Positions 10,311-18,311 of a stretch of 39,397 bases of DNA are shown here, piece after piece. The DNA is taken from the NCBI GenBank assembly GCA_946491735.1, contig CAMLYK010000004.1:1-39397 (forward strand), given 5' to 3'. This DNA is from an uncultured Clostridia bacterium. GTDB lineage: Bacteria; Bacillota; Clostridia; Christensenellales; UBA1242. A program made the position numbers and the translations under genes. Position 1 is the stretch's first letter; each line of letters opens with the position of its first letter. The notes beneath the pieces were generated by a model, which saw only the letters and a program-made list of their open reading frames with translations, ran no database searches and was not told where the DNA came from.

Positions 10311-11489
10311 TTAAAATTCTTTATAATCTTTTGCAAACGAAATAATATTATCGCCATACTTTTCTTTTAAATAATCGATAGTAGAGCATAGGTTTTCATT
10401 TTTCGTGTTTGTAAAAAGGCTGAGTTGTAATTCGTCCGTTTTGTTTATTAAGTTGGTTGTACAAATTCTGAGAGCTCGAACTGGAGCAAATTTATCACCC
10501 GCGAGATGAGAAAAAATTTCATATGAAAAATTGAAAATATCTTGTTCATTGCTAAAATAGTGATCCATTGTATTTTGTGCAGATAGATAAGTGAAATCAG
10601 CAAATTTGATAGTTAAATGGATTGTTTTTGCTGAAAATTTGTGTGCGCGCAATCTTCTTGAGACTTTTGCGGATAAATCGTGCAAGAAATCTTTTATTTC
10701 TTCTATATTAGTCATATCTTTTGCAGCTGTGGCGCCATTTCCAACACTCTTAGTATCTTCATCTTTTGGAGTTATGAGTTTGTCGTCATCTATGCCACTA
10801 ACGGCATTGTGTAAATACAGCCCAACTATACCAAAATGGTAACGTAATAGTTTAGGATCTAATAAATATAAATCATAGAGCGTGTTGACATTCATCATTC
10901 GCAATTTTTTTGCCGTATGTTTGCCTATCATAATCATGTCGTCTATTTTTAATTTTTTTATAATCTCTATATAATTATTTTCATCAATTACGGTTAAGCC
11001 TCGTGGTTTTTTCATGTCGCTACCAAGTTTAGCAAGAGTTTTTCCCCAGGATATACCGATAGAAACAGACAGACCTAATTCATCATAGATTTGATCTTGA
11101 ATTTTTTTTGCCAATTCTTTGGGATTGCAATTAAAAAATTTTAGGCTATCCGTGACATCTAGCCAACATTCGTCAATCCCAAATGGTTCAATTAGATCTG
11201 TATATTGATAGTAAATTTTATGTGCTTTTTCGCTAAACTCTTGATATTTATCAAAGTGTGGGGCAACGGTGATTAAAGTGGGACATTTTTGTTTTGCTTC
11301 CCAGATGGCTTCGCCAGTTTTTACTCCATAGACTTTCGCTAAATAATTTTTGGCAAGGATTATTCCTGTGCGTTTATTTGGATCGCCTGCTACCGCTACT
11401 GCATAGTTTTTTAAACTGGGATTTAATAGACATTCCACTGAAGCATAAAAATTGTTCATATCAATATGAAATATTACGCGCTTTAACAT
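10311..11489 (-). CDS. dinB: DNA polymerase IV (Y family)
   Basis: 'IFHIDMNNFYASVE', 'EPFGIDECWLDVTDS', 'SVSIGISWGKTLAKLGSDMKKPRGLTVI'; SD GGAG upstream; LexA-type operator in the promoter. Confidence 0.96.
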   Translation of the reverse strand: MLKRVIFHIDMNNFYASVECLLNPSLKNYAVAVAGDPNKRTGIILAKNYLAKVYGVKTGEAIWEAKQKCPTLITVAPHFDKYQEFSEKAHKIYYQYTDLIEPFGIDECWLDVTDSLKFFNCNPKELAKKIQDQIYDELGLSVSIGISWGKTLAKLGSDMKKPRGLTVIDENNYIEIIKKLKIDDMIMIGKHTAKKLRMMNVNTLYDLYLLDPKLLRYHFGIVGLYLHNAVSGIDDDKLITPKDEDTKSVGNGATAAKDMTNIEEIKDFLHDLSAKVSRRLRAHKFSAKTIHLTIKFADFTYLSAQNTMDHYFSNEQDIFNFSYEIFSHLAGDKFAPVRALRICTTNLINKTDELQLSLFTNTKNENLCSTIDYLKEKYGDNIISFAKDYKEF

Positions 11490-11506
11490 ATTTCATCTCC
11501 AATTAT

Positions 11507-11535
11507 ATTATAGAACATATGTTCGATAAAATCAA
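11507..11535 (-). promoter_or_regulatory. dinB sigma-A promoter with embedded LexA (SOS) box
   Basis: Minus strand: TTGATT-17-TATAAT (-35 at 11530-11535, -10 at 11507-11512); the spacer contains the perfect palindrome GAACATATGTTC at 11513-11524, matching the Gram-positive GAAC-N4-GTTC SOS box. Confidence 0.9.
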
Positions 11536-11605
11536 GTAATTTTAAAAATAAATATAAAATTTTTATATAGCGATAGTTGATTGATTGAATTCATATATAT
11601 AAAAT

Positions 11606-11634
11606 TTGACGATTTCTATATTGTTTGTTATAAT
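11606..11634 (+). promoter_or_regulatory. engB promoter (sigma-A, extended -10)
   Basis: TTGACG-17-TATAAT with TGT immediately upstream of the -10. Confidence 0.82.
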
Positions 11635-11672
11635 AAAAACAATAATATTTAAGCTTCATAAAAAAGGAAAAT

Positions 11673-12254
11673 ATGAGATTTATTAATGCAAAATTCATTA
11701 AAAGTGCAGAAAAGAAGTCAGACTTTATAATAGATTCTCTTCCTCAAATAGCAATAGTAGGAAGAAGTAATGTAGGGAAAAGCAGTCTGATTAATTTGCT
11801 CACAAATAATAAAAAAATGGCTAAAACCAGTTCGACTCCGGGACGGACTAGATTAGTCAATTATTTTAATATAGATAATAAGATATATTTGGTAGATTTG
11901 CCCGGCTATGGCTTTGCAAAAGCAAGTAAAAATATAACAACAGCATGGGACAAGGTCATGAACGAATATTTTGTTGATAATGAGCAATTAAAATTGGTGA
12001 TGCTTTTATTAGATTGCAGGCACGAACCAACAAATCTTGACCAGCAGATGTTAGATTATCTTGCAGAAAACGAGATTCCAGCCGTTTTGGTGCTCACTAA
12101 AATAGATAAATTGAGCAAATCTGAATTGAACAAAAATATTGATAAAATTTCAAAAATCTTGAGATATAACAAAACTATGATAATTCCAACCAGTGCAGAA
12201 AAAAAGATTGGAGTAGAAAGAATTGAACAACTTCTTGATGAATATATCAAATAG
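11673..12254 (+). CDS. engB: Ribosome biogenesis GTPase EngB/YsxC
   Basis: 'IAIVGRSNVGKSSLINLLTNNKKMAKTSSTPGRTRLVNYF', 'LVDLPGYGFAKAS', 'LTKIDKLS'. Confidence 0.97.
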   Translation: MRFINAKFIKSAEKKSDFIIDSLPQIAIVGRSNVGKSSLINLLTNNKKMAKTSSTPGRTRLVNYFNIDNKIYLVDLPGYGFAKASKNITTAWDKVMNEYFVDNEQLKLVMLLLDCRHEPTNLDQQMLDYLAENEIPAVLVLTKIDKLSKSELNKNIDKISKILRYNKTMIIPTSAEKKIGVERIEQLLDEYIK

Positions 12255-12280
12255 CAATCAATATAAATTGAATATAAAAT

Positions 12281-12309
12281 AAAAACACATTAAATTTTAA
12301 TGTGTTTTT
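12281..12309. terminator. Bidirectional terminator between convergent genes
   Basis: aaaaacacattaa / ttaatgtgttttt hairpin, T-runs on both strands, between engB (+) and the 12332-12997 gene (-). Confidence 0.78.
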
Positions 12310-12331
12310 TTGTTTAACATGTTCAGTTATA

Positions 12332-12997
12332 TTATCTTGCATTTGTTGATTGAGGGGATACAGCAGTTGGGTAAAGTGGCAAGTCGAATACACCTGGGCA
12401 AACATCATTACCTGTAAATGGTGTGCAAGGTGGAATTGGGCAATATCCATAACTTGGTACAAGTACGTCAACAACTGCGACAACTTTTAAGATTGTAGTT
12501 ACACAACCAGAGATTGTAAACCCACCTGTAGTAGTGTTGTAAACGCCACTGGCTATAACAGCACTGCCAAATGCCACAACATCAATTGGAGTAAGGGCAG
12601 GCTGAGGAACATATAGTATGACGTCTTGAGTCATAGTGATAGTACCTTCTGCTGTGCCTGGTACATTGTTTTGATCTGTATATGTAACTGTTACAGGTAT
12701 ATTGATATTAGCTTGAACACGTGCAAAGTTTGGTCTATCATCAAATCTAGTAATTGTCAAATTGCTGACCGTTGCAGTACTTCCTACTGAGTTTCCACTG
12801 ACAAAAGTTAAAGGAGTGGTAGGACCAGCAGGGTTAAAGTTAGTCAATGTTAGAGAATAGTCTTCAAGCTGTACTTGCGACATACAAGCATCAAAAACTT
12901 TAGTAGCTTGGATACAAATACGTTCACAAAGTCCATTCATAACATTGTTCGTTTGACCAGGGAATATTCCGGGTCTAGAATCTGTATAAAAAGACAT
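12332..12997 (-). CDS. Conserved uncharacterised cysteine-containing protein (possible surface/spore structural protein)
   Basis: 221 aa, no obvious signal peptide; 'NGLCERICIQATKVFDACMSQ', 'GYCPIPPCTPF', 'DVCPGVFDLPLYP'; beta-rich Thr/Val core; strong SD (aggagg) before the ATG. Confidence 0.7.
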   Translation of the reverse strand: MSFYTDSRPGIFPGQTNNVMNGLCERICIQATKVFDACMSQVQLEDYSLTLTNFNPAGPTTPLTFVSGNSVGSTATVSNLTITRFDDRPNFARVQANINIPVTVTYTDQNNVPGTAEGTITMTQDVILYVPQPALTPIDVVAFGSAVIASGVYNTTTGGFTISGCVTTILKVVAVVDVLVPSYGYCPIPPCTPFTGNDVCPGVFDLPLYPTAVSPQSTNAR

Positions 12998-13264
12998 TTT
13001 TAACCTCCTATAATACTAATACATACTATTCTTTTTGAAATTAAATTGTGAATAGGTAATTTTTAATAAAAATCAAAAATTAAAAATAACGTAATTTATA
13101 TTAAAAAAAGAAAAATAGATATTATAATTTATGATCTATTGTTATAAATTGTTAGTAATGGTCGCTTTAAAAATTTATTTCATTTCAATTAAGCATGAAA
13201 ATATTTGTTAATAACTTATTTTTATTAAAAATTTATATTTATGACAGCAGATATTTTGTAGAAT

Positions 13265-13293
13265 TTGACAAATCATAATTTATTTGTTATTCT
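13265..13293 (+). promoter_or_regulatory. Sigma-A promoter for the CrtO-like gene
   Basis: TTGACA-17-TATTCT with TGT before the -10; ATG at 13305 lies 11 nt after the -10 and no SD is visible. Confidence 0.65.
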
Positions 13294-13304
13294 ACTATCG
13301 TTAT

Positions 13305-13889
13305 ATGAAATTATATATATTTATTATTTTAATAGGATGTATATTTACTACAATTTTGGCAGTCACTGTTGGAGTCAGAGTATTTTCTCTATCAGACGGC
13401 GTGATATTGTTTTCGATTCTTTTCTCACTTTTGTTCTTATTATTCGTAGATATAATAGTTGCTGTCATAGTTAGGATTCTACCAAAAAAGTGGGTCAATC
13501 CGTTCAATAAAATATACACTGTTCATAAATGGGAAAGTAAATTATATGTCAAGTTAGGTGTCAGGAAATGGAAAGATTTGATTCCCGAATCTGGCAAAAC
13601 ACTGACAGGATTTGACAAACGTCAAGTTGAAAATGTTAAAGATAACACGTATTTATTTAAATTCATGGAAGAAACTGTGTACGCAGAAGTCATGCATTTG
13701 ATAAGTGCAATTTTAAGTTTTTTTGTGGTGTTTATCAATTTGAAATTATGGCTGATCGTTGGCTTACCTTTAGCAATTGTAAATTTCATTTTGCAAATTC
13801 TTCCTGTCATGGTACAAAGATATAATAGACCAAAACTTATGATTGCATATAAACGTAATGAAAAATATAATCAAACGTCTGCAAATTAA
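13305..13889 (+). CDS. CrtO-like (glycosyl-4,4'-diaponeurosporenoate acyltransferase family) membrane protein
   Basis: Family-like central motif 'WESKLYVKLGVRKWKDLIPESGKTLTGFDKRQVENV' with N- and C-terminal TM segments; ORF extends upstream to TTG 13284 but ATG 13305 is more plausible. Confidence 0.65.
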   Translation: MKLYIFIILIGCIFTTILAVTVGVRVFSLSDGVILFSILFSLLFLLFVDIIVAVIVRILPKKWVNPFNKIYTVHKWESKLYVKLGVRKWKDLIPESGKTLTGFDKRQVENVKDNTYLFKFMEETVYAEVMHLISAILSFFVVFINLKLWLIVGLPLAIVNFILQILPVMVQRYNRPKLMIAYKRNEKYNQTSAN

Positions 13890-13892
13890 TAA

Positions 13893-13921
13893 TTGACGTT
13901 TTGAATTTGATATGCTAAAAT
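13893..13921 (+). promoter_or_regulatory. Sigma-A promoter directly abutting the metallophosphoesterase start codon
   Basis: TTGACG-17-TAAAAT, TGC before the -10; only 6 nt (caattt) separate the -10 from ATG 13928. Confidence 0.75.
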
Positions 13922-13927
13922 CAATTT

Positions 13928-14623
13928 ATGAATATTTATTCTATAAGTGATCTTCATCTAGATATTAACAATACCAAACCAATGGATATATTTGGTCCTG
14001 TTTGGCACAATTATTTAGACAAAATAATTGATAGTTGGAATTCACTTGTCAAAGATGATGACATTGTCGTTTTGGCAGGGGATTTTAGTTGGGCGATGAA
14101 ATTGGAAGAAGTCGAAAAAGATTTTGACTTCTTAAAAAATTTGAAGGGTACGAAAATATTGATCCGAGGCAATCATGATTATTGGTGGAGTAGTGTCAGT
14201 CGTGTCAGAGATAAATTGCCTCCAAATACGTACGCATTACAAAATGATGCGATAAAGATTGGCAAATTCATATTTTGCGGGAATCGCGGATGGCAAATTC
14301 CTGAAGGGAAATTTGATACTGAAGAAAACCGAAAATTATATTTAAGAGAGACAATTCGCTTGGAATTATCTATGAAAAGTGCGAAAAAACTACAAACTGA
14401 TAATGAAGAAATTGTTTTCATCACGCATTATCCACCTTTTAATAATAAAATCGAACCTTCTCCATATACAAAGATGTTGGAAGAGTATGGCGTTAGTTAT
14501 GTAATTTTTGGTCACCTTCATGGATATGTCAATCCTAAAATGCTGTATAACGAAATAAATGGCATCAAATACTTTCTTACTAGTTGTGATGCAGTAAAAA
14601 ATCAACTGATAAAAATTGTTTAG
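13928..14623 (+). CDS. Calcineurin-like metallophosphoesterase
   Basis: 'SISDLHLD', 'VVLAGDFSWAM', 'LIRGNHDYWW', 'FITHYPPF', 'VIFGHLHG'. Confidence 0.95.
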   Translation: MNIYSISDLHLDINNTKPMDIFGPVWHNYLDKIIDSWNSLVKDDDIVVLAGDFSWAMKLEEVEKDFDFLKNLKGTKILIRGNHDYWWSSVSRVRDKLPPNTYALQNDAIKIGKFIFCGNRGWQIPEGKFDTEENRKLYLRETIRLELSMKSAKKLQTDNEEIVFITHYPPFNNKIEPSPYTKMLEEYGVSYVIFGHLHGYVNPKMLYNEINGIKYFLTSCDAVKNQLIKIV

Positions 14624-14630
14624 GAGGAAA

Positions 14631-15560
14631 ATGGAATTTAATCACGTATCCGTTCTGAAAGATGAAAGTATCATCGGGTTAAACATAATACCGAATGGTG
14701 TTTATGTTGATTGCACATTGGGTGGTGGCGGTCATTCATTGGAGATAGCAAAAAGGTTAGAGAACGGAAAACTCATTTGTATTGACAAAGATGATGATGC
14801 TTTAAAATATGCTAAAGAAAAGTTAGGCGAATATTCAAAAAATATCATTTTTGTGAAAGGCAATTTTGTTGATATTGACAAAATTTTAGATGAATTAAAT
14901 ATAGACAAGGTCAATGGAATTTTGGTAGATCTTGGGGTAAGTAGTTATCAATTGGACACAAAAGCTCGCGGATTTAGTTTTAAACAAGATGCCAGATTGG
15001 ATATGAGAATGGATCAATCTCAAAAACTGGACGCCGAATATGTAATGAATAATTATTCTGAAAATGAGCTTAGTAGAATTTTGTATACTTATGGTGAAGA
15101 AAAAAATGCAAGACAGATAGCTCGAAAAATTGTTAAAATCAGAGAGAAAAAACCAATTGTTTCAACGTTTGAATTGCGTGATATCATTATATCAAGTTAT
15201 CCGCCAAAATTTCAAAACAAAGCAAGTTTGTGCAACAAAGCATTTCAAGCAATAAGAATCGAGGTCAATAACGAATTAAAGGATTTGGAAATTGCAATTG
15301 AAAAAATGTTGTCAAGATTAGAAAAATGTGGTAGAATATGTATAATAACTTTTCATCCACTGGAAGATAGAATAGTTAAATCTGCATTTAAATTGCATTC
15401 AACTGATTGTATTTGTCCTCCAAGGATACCAAAATGTATTTGTAATCATAAAGCGGATATTAGACTGATTACAAGACATCCAGTGGTCCCAAGCGAAAAT
15501 GAGATGGCTAATAATTCTCGCTCAGCAAGTGCAAAGTTGAGGATTGCAGAAAAATTGTAG
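14631..15560 (+). CDS. rsmH: 16S rRNA (cytosine1402-N4)-methyltransferase RsmH (MraW)
   Basis: 'VYVDCTLGGGGHSLEI', 'GILVDLGVSSYQLD', 'RGFSFKQDARLDMRM'; ATG 14631 preceded by aggagg. Confidence 0.97.
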   Translation: MEFNHVSVLKDESIIGLNIIPNGVYVDCTLGGGGHSLEIAKRLENGKLICIDKDDDALKYAKEKLGEYSKNIIFVKGNFVDIDKILDELNIDKVNGILVDLGVSSYQLDTKARGFSFKQDARLDMRMDQSQKLDAEYVMNNYSENELSRILYTYGEEKNARQIARKIVKIREKKPIVSTFELRDIIISSYPPKFQNKASLCNKAFQAIRIEVNNELKDLEIAIEKMLSRLEKCGRICIITFHPLEDRIVKSAFKLHSTDCICPPRIPKCICNHKADIRLITRHPVVPSENEMANNSRSASAKLRIAEKL

Positions 15561-15567
15561 GTGAAAT

Positions 15568-16098
15568 ATGGAATTGGAAACAGAAAAAGAAACATCTGCA
15601 AATACTGTGTTGGAAAACGAGTCTGCAGTTAAAAATGAAACAAGACTCGGCGATACATTACGCCTTGAAGATCTATTAAAAAGTGAAAATGAAGTAAAAC
15701 CTTTGCCCGAACTAAAAGGGCTAAAAAAGGTTGAGAACAATGCTTTAGAAGAAGACAAGACATTCAAAAGCAAAGAAGATGAAAAAAAGTCCATAGTTCG
15801 AAAACGTGTCAAACTGGTGACTGGCATATACATAAGCATTGTCGCTTTGTTGCTATGTTTTGTGGGTATTAATATTGCTACTCTCACAATGATGAATAGA
15901 GATATTAATAATAATGCCAACACTATTCAAAGTCAGTCACAGCAAGTTGATTTTTATGAAAATAGGACAGATCCAATCACTGATCCAACAGATAGCATAA
16001 CAGTATCTTTAAATCCACCACGTGATTATGAAGATGATGCGCAAGAATTGACATTTTTTGACAAGATGACAAATTTATTTAGAAATATATTTGGTTAA
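15568..16098 (+). CDS. Single-TM protein at the ftsL position; divergent FtsL candidate
   Basis: 176 aa; charged cytoplasmic N-terminus, one TM (LVTGIYISIVALLLCFVGINIATL), short extracytoplasmic segment; lies between rsmH and the PBP gene. Confidence 0.55.
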   Translation: MELETEKETSANTVLENESAVKNETRLGDTLRLEDLLKSENEVKPLPELKGLKKVENNALEEDKTFKSKEDEKKSIVRKRVKLVTGIYISIVALLLCFVGINIATLTMMNRDINNNANTIQSQSQQVDFYENRTDPITDPTDSITVSLNPPRDYEDDAQELTFFDKMTNLFRNIFG

Positions 16099-16120
16099 AA
16101 GGAAGAGAAATCTTCCTTTT
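16097..16120 (+). terminator. Rho-independent terminator
   Basis: aaaaggaaga-gaaa-tcttcctttt stem-loop followed by a T-rich tract; overlaps the stop codon of the FtsL-like CDS. Confidence 0.8.
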
Positions 16121-16331
16121 TATTTTTTATTAAATAAAAAACAAAATAAATTAAATAATATAGTAAAAAAATTATAATTTTTAAATAAATTAATAAAAAA
16201 TATACAAAATTAGTAATTTTTTTCTAAATTTTATATTTTTTTACATAATAAATATTTAATTGATTGTATTAAAAATTATATTTATTTATTTTTTATGTCT
16301 AAATCAAAAATAAATAAAATATATATATTTA

Positions 16332-18236
16332 ATGAAAAAATTTAAGACATTTTATAATATATATTCAATTCAAAAACGTTTTATAGCCACAATATTAATT
16401 ATTGTTATATTATTTTTTGCTTTGCTTGTAAGGGTGTTTTATTTGCAAATTATTGATGGCAAGAGATTGCAAGTTTTAGCGGCAGAAGAGTGGCTGCGTG
16501 ATTTGCCACTTTCAAGCAAGAGAGGTGAAATTTATGATAGCTCCGGAGTGAGTCTTGCAAGCACTATAACAACATATGACGTTTATGTGCGAGCAAGGAA
16601 TGTCACTGAACCTGCAAAATTAGCGAGTGAAATTAGCAATTTATTGCAAGTAGATTATGAAGTGGCGTATTCAAAGGTTACAAACAAAAGCCTTAGTGAA
16701 ATTTTGATAAAAATGCAAGTTGACGAAGATATCGCACTCAGTTTGACCGAATTTGATGGAGTATATTTATCTCAAAATGTAGCAAGAGTTTACCCATATT
16801 CCAATTTGTTTACTCAGGTTTTGGGATATTGTACTATTGACAATATTGGTCAGGCAGGATTGGAAGCATATTATGACAAATATCTAAAAGGTGTCGATGG
16901 CAAAAGTTTGACACAGACAAATGCTCAGGGAAAAGAAATTGAAAATTCATTGAGTTATTATATTCCCAGTGTGGACGGAGCGGATCTATATACCACTTTG
17001 GATGTTCAAATGCAGTCTATATTAGAAAGAGAATTGATGTCAGCATATATTGAGCACAATGCAAAAAGTGTCAGCGGAATCATTCTTGACAGTAAAACTG
17101 GGGGGATTTTAGCGATGAGTTGTCTGCCCGGTTTTGATCTTAACAATGTGCCAAGAGATGATATTTCCAAACTTCAAGAGATGAGCAAAAATTCCACTGT
17201 TGTAGATGTGTATGAGCCAGGAAGTACTTTTAAATTAATAACACTTGCTGCTGCCTTAAATGAGGGTTTGACAAATATTGATGAACAATTTTACTGCACA
17301 GGAAGGTGTACTGTAGATGGAGAGACTATCAAATGTTGGAAAACTGTTGGACATGGTAGTTTGACACTTCTTGATGCATTCAAAAATAGTTGCAACTGTG
17401 TTTTTGTTCAATTGGCGTTACGTTTAGGAGTGGATACTTATTATGATTATTTGTCTAGATTCGGTTTAGGAGAAAAGACGGGTATAGACATTTTTAGTGA
17501 ATCAAGTGGGATAATAATGAATAAAGACAGCGTACGTACCGTTGATCTGGCACGTATTGGGTTTGGGCATGCAATTGCGGTCACTCAGTTACAGATGGCT
17601 TGTGTTTATGCAAAAATTACTACTGGATACGATATAACACCACATATTTTATCAAGTATAAACAGTGAAAATGAGGTATTATATGAAGAAAAATACAACA
17701 AAACAAAAATAGATTTGTCAGACGAAACAATTAAGACAATCAATATGATGCTTGGCAATAATATAAATAGTGAAGGCAATTATACCTTTATATCCGGTTA
17801 TGATGTCGGAGGCAAGACTGGGACGGCACAAAAATACGATGAAAATGGACAAATTGCCACGGGTAAATATATCTCCAGTTTTATAGGCACATATCCTGCA
17901 ACCGATCCAGAGTATATAATAGTTATTTGCGTAAATGAGCCGAGCAATGGAGTGTATTACGGAGGAGTTGTCGCAAAACCAGTGGGAGAGAAAGTGTTGA
18001 AATCAATATTTGAAACAAAATCAATATCTCCTACAGATATCTCTCAATTGGATAATCAACCAAATATTGAAATGCCATATATTGTAGGAATGAGTTTGGC
18101 AGATGCCTGTTCAAGTTTAAAAAGATTAGGACTAGATGTTTTATTTGACGGAGAAGGAGAGATAGTTATTGAGCAATTGCCACCTGAAGGAACGCTTTTA
18201 TATTTAGGAGAAATAGTATATTTGATCACTAATTAA
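16332..18236 (+). CDS. Class B penicillin-binding protein (FtsI/SpoVD type) with C-terminal PASTA domain
   Basis: 'VDVYEPGSTFKLIT' (SxxK), 'SCN' motif in 'FKNSCNCVFVQL', 'GGKTGTAQK'; PASTA 'MPYIVGMSLADACSSLKRLGLDV'. Confidence 0.95.
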   Translation: MKKFKTFYNIYSIQKRFIATILIIVILFFALLVRVFYLQIIDGKRLQVLAAEEWLRDLPLSSKRGEIYDSSGVSLASTITTYDVYVRARNVTEPAKLASEISNLLQVDYEVAYSKVTNKSLSEILIKMQVDEDIALSLTEFDGVYLSQNVARVYPYSNLFTQVLGYCTIDNIGQAGLEAYYDKYLKGVDGKSLTQTNAQGKEIENSLSYYIPSVDGADLYTTLDVQMQSILERELMSAYIEHNAKSVSGIILDSKTGGILAMSCLPGFDLNNVPRDDISKLQEMSKNSTVVDVYEPGSTFKLITLAAALNEGLTNIDEQFYCTGRCTVDGETIKCWKTVGHGSLTLLDAFKNSCNCVFVQLALRLGVDTYYDYLSRFGLGEKTGIDIFSESSGIIMNKDSVRTVDLARIGFGHAIAVTQLQMACVYAKITTGYDITPHILSSINSENEVLYEEKYNKTKIDLSDETIKTINMMLGNNINSEGNYTFISGYDVGGKTGTAQKYDENGQIATGKYISSFIGTYPATDPEYIIVICVNEPSNGVYYGGVVAKPVGEKVLKSIFETKSISPTDISQLDNQPNIEMPYIVGMSLADACSSLKRLGLDVLFDGEGEIVIEQLPPEGTLLYLGEIVYLITN

Positions 18237-18311
18237 GTTTTTTTGTCTATTTTTGGTAGTTAGGTTAAATTAGTTTCAATTCGTGATAAATTACGTTGTA
18301 GAGGTAAAAAA

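Noticed and set aside
12247-12483. 78-aa minus-strand ORF overlapping the 12332-12997 gene
   Set aside because: Overlaps the terminator and the 3' end of the better-supported CDS in another frame
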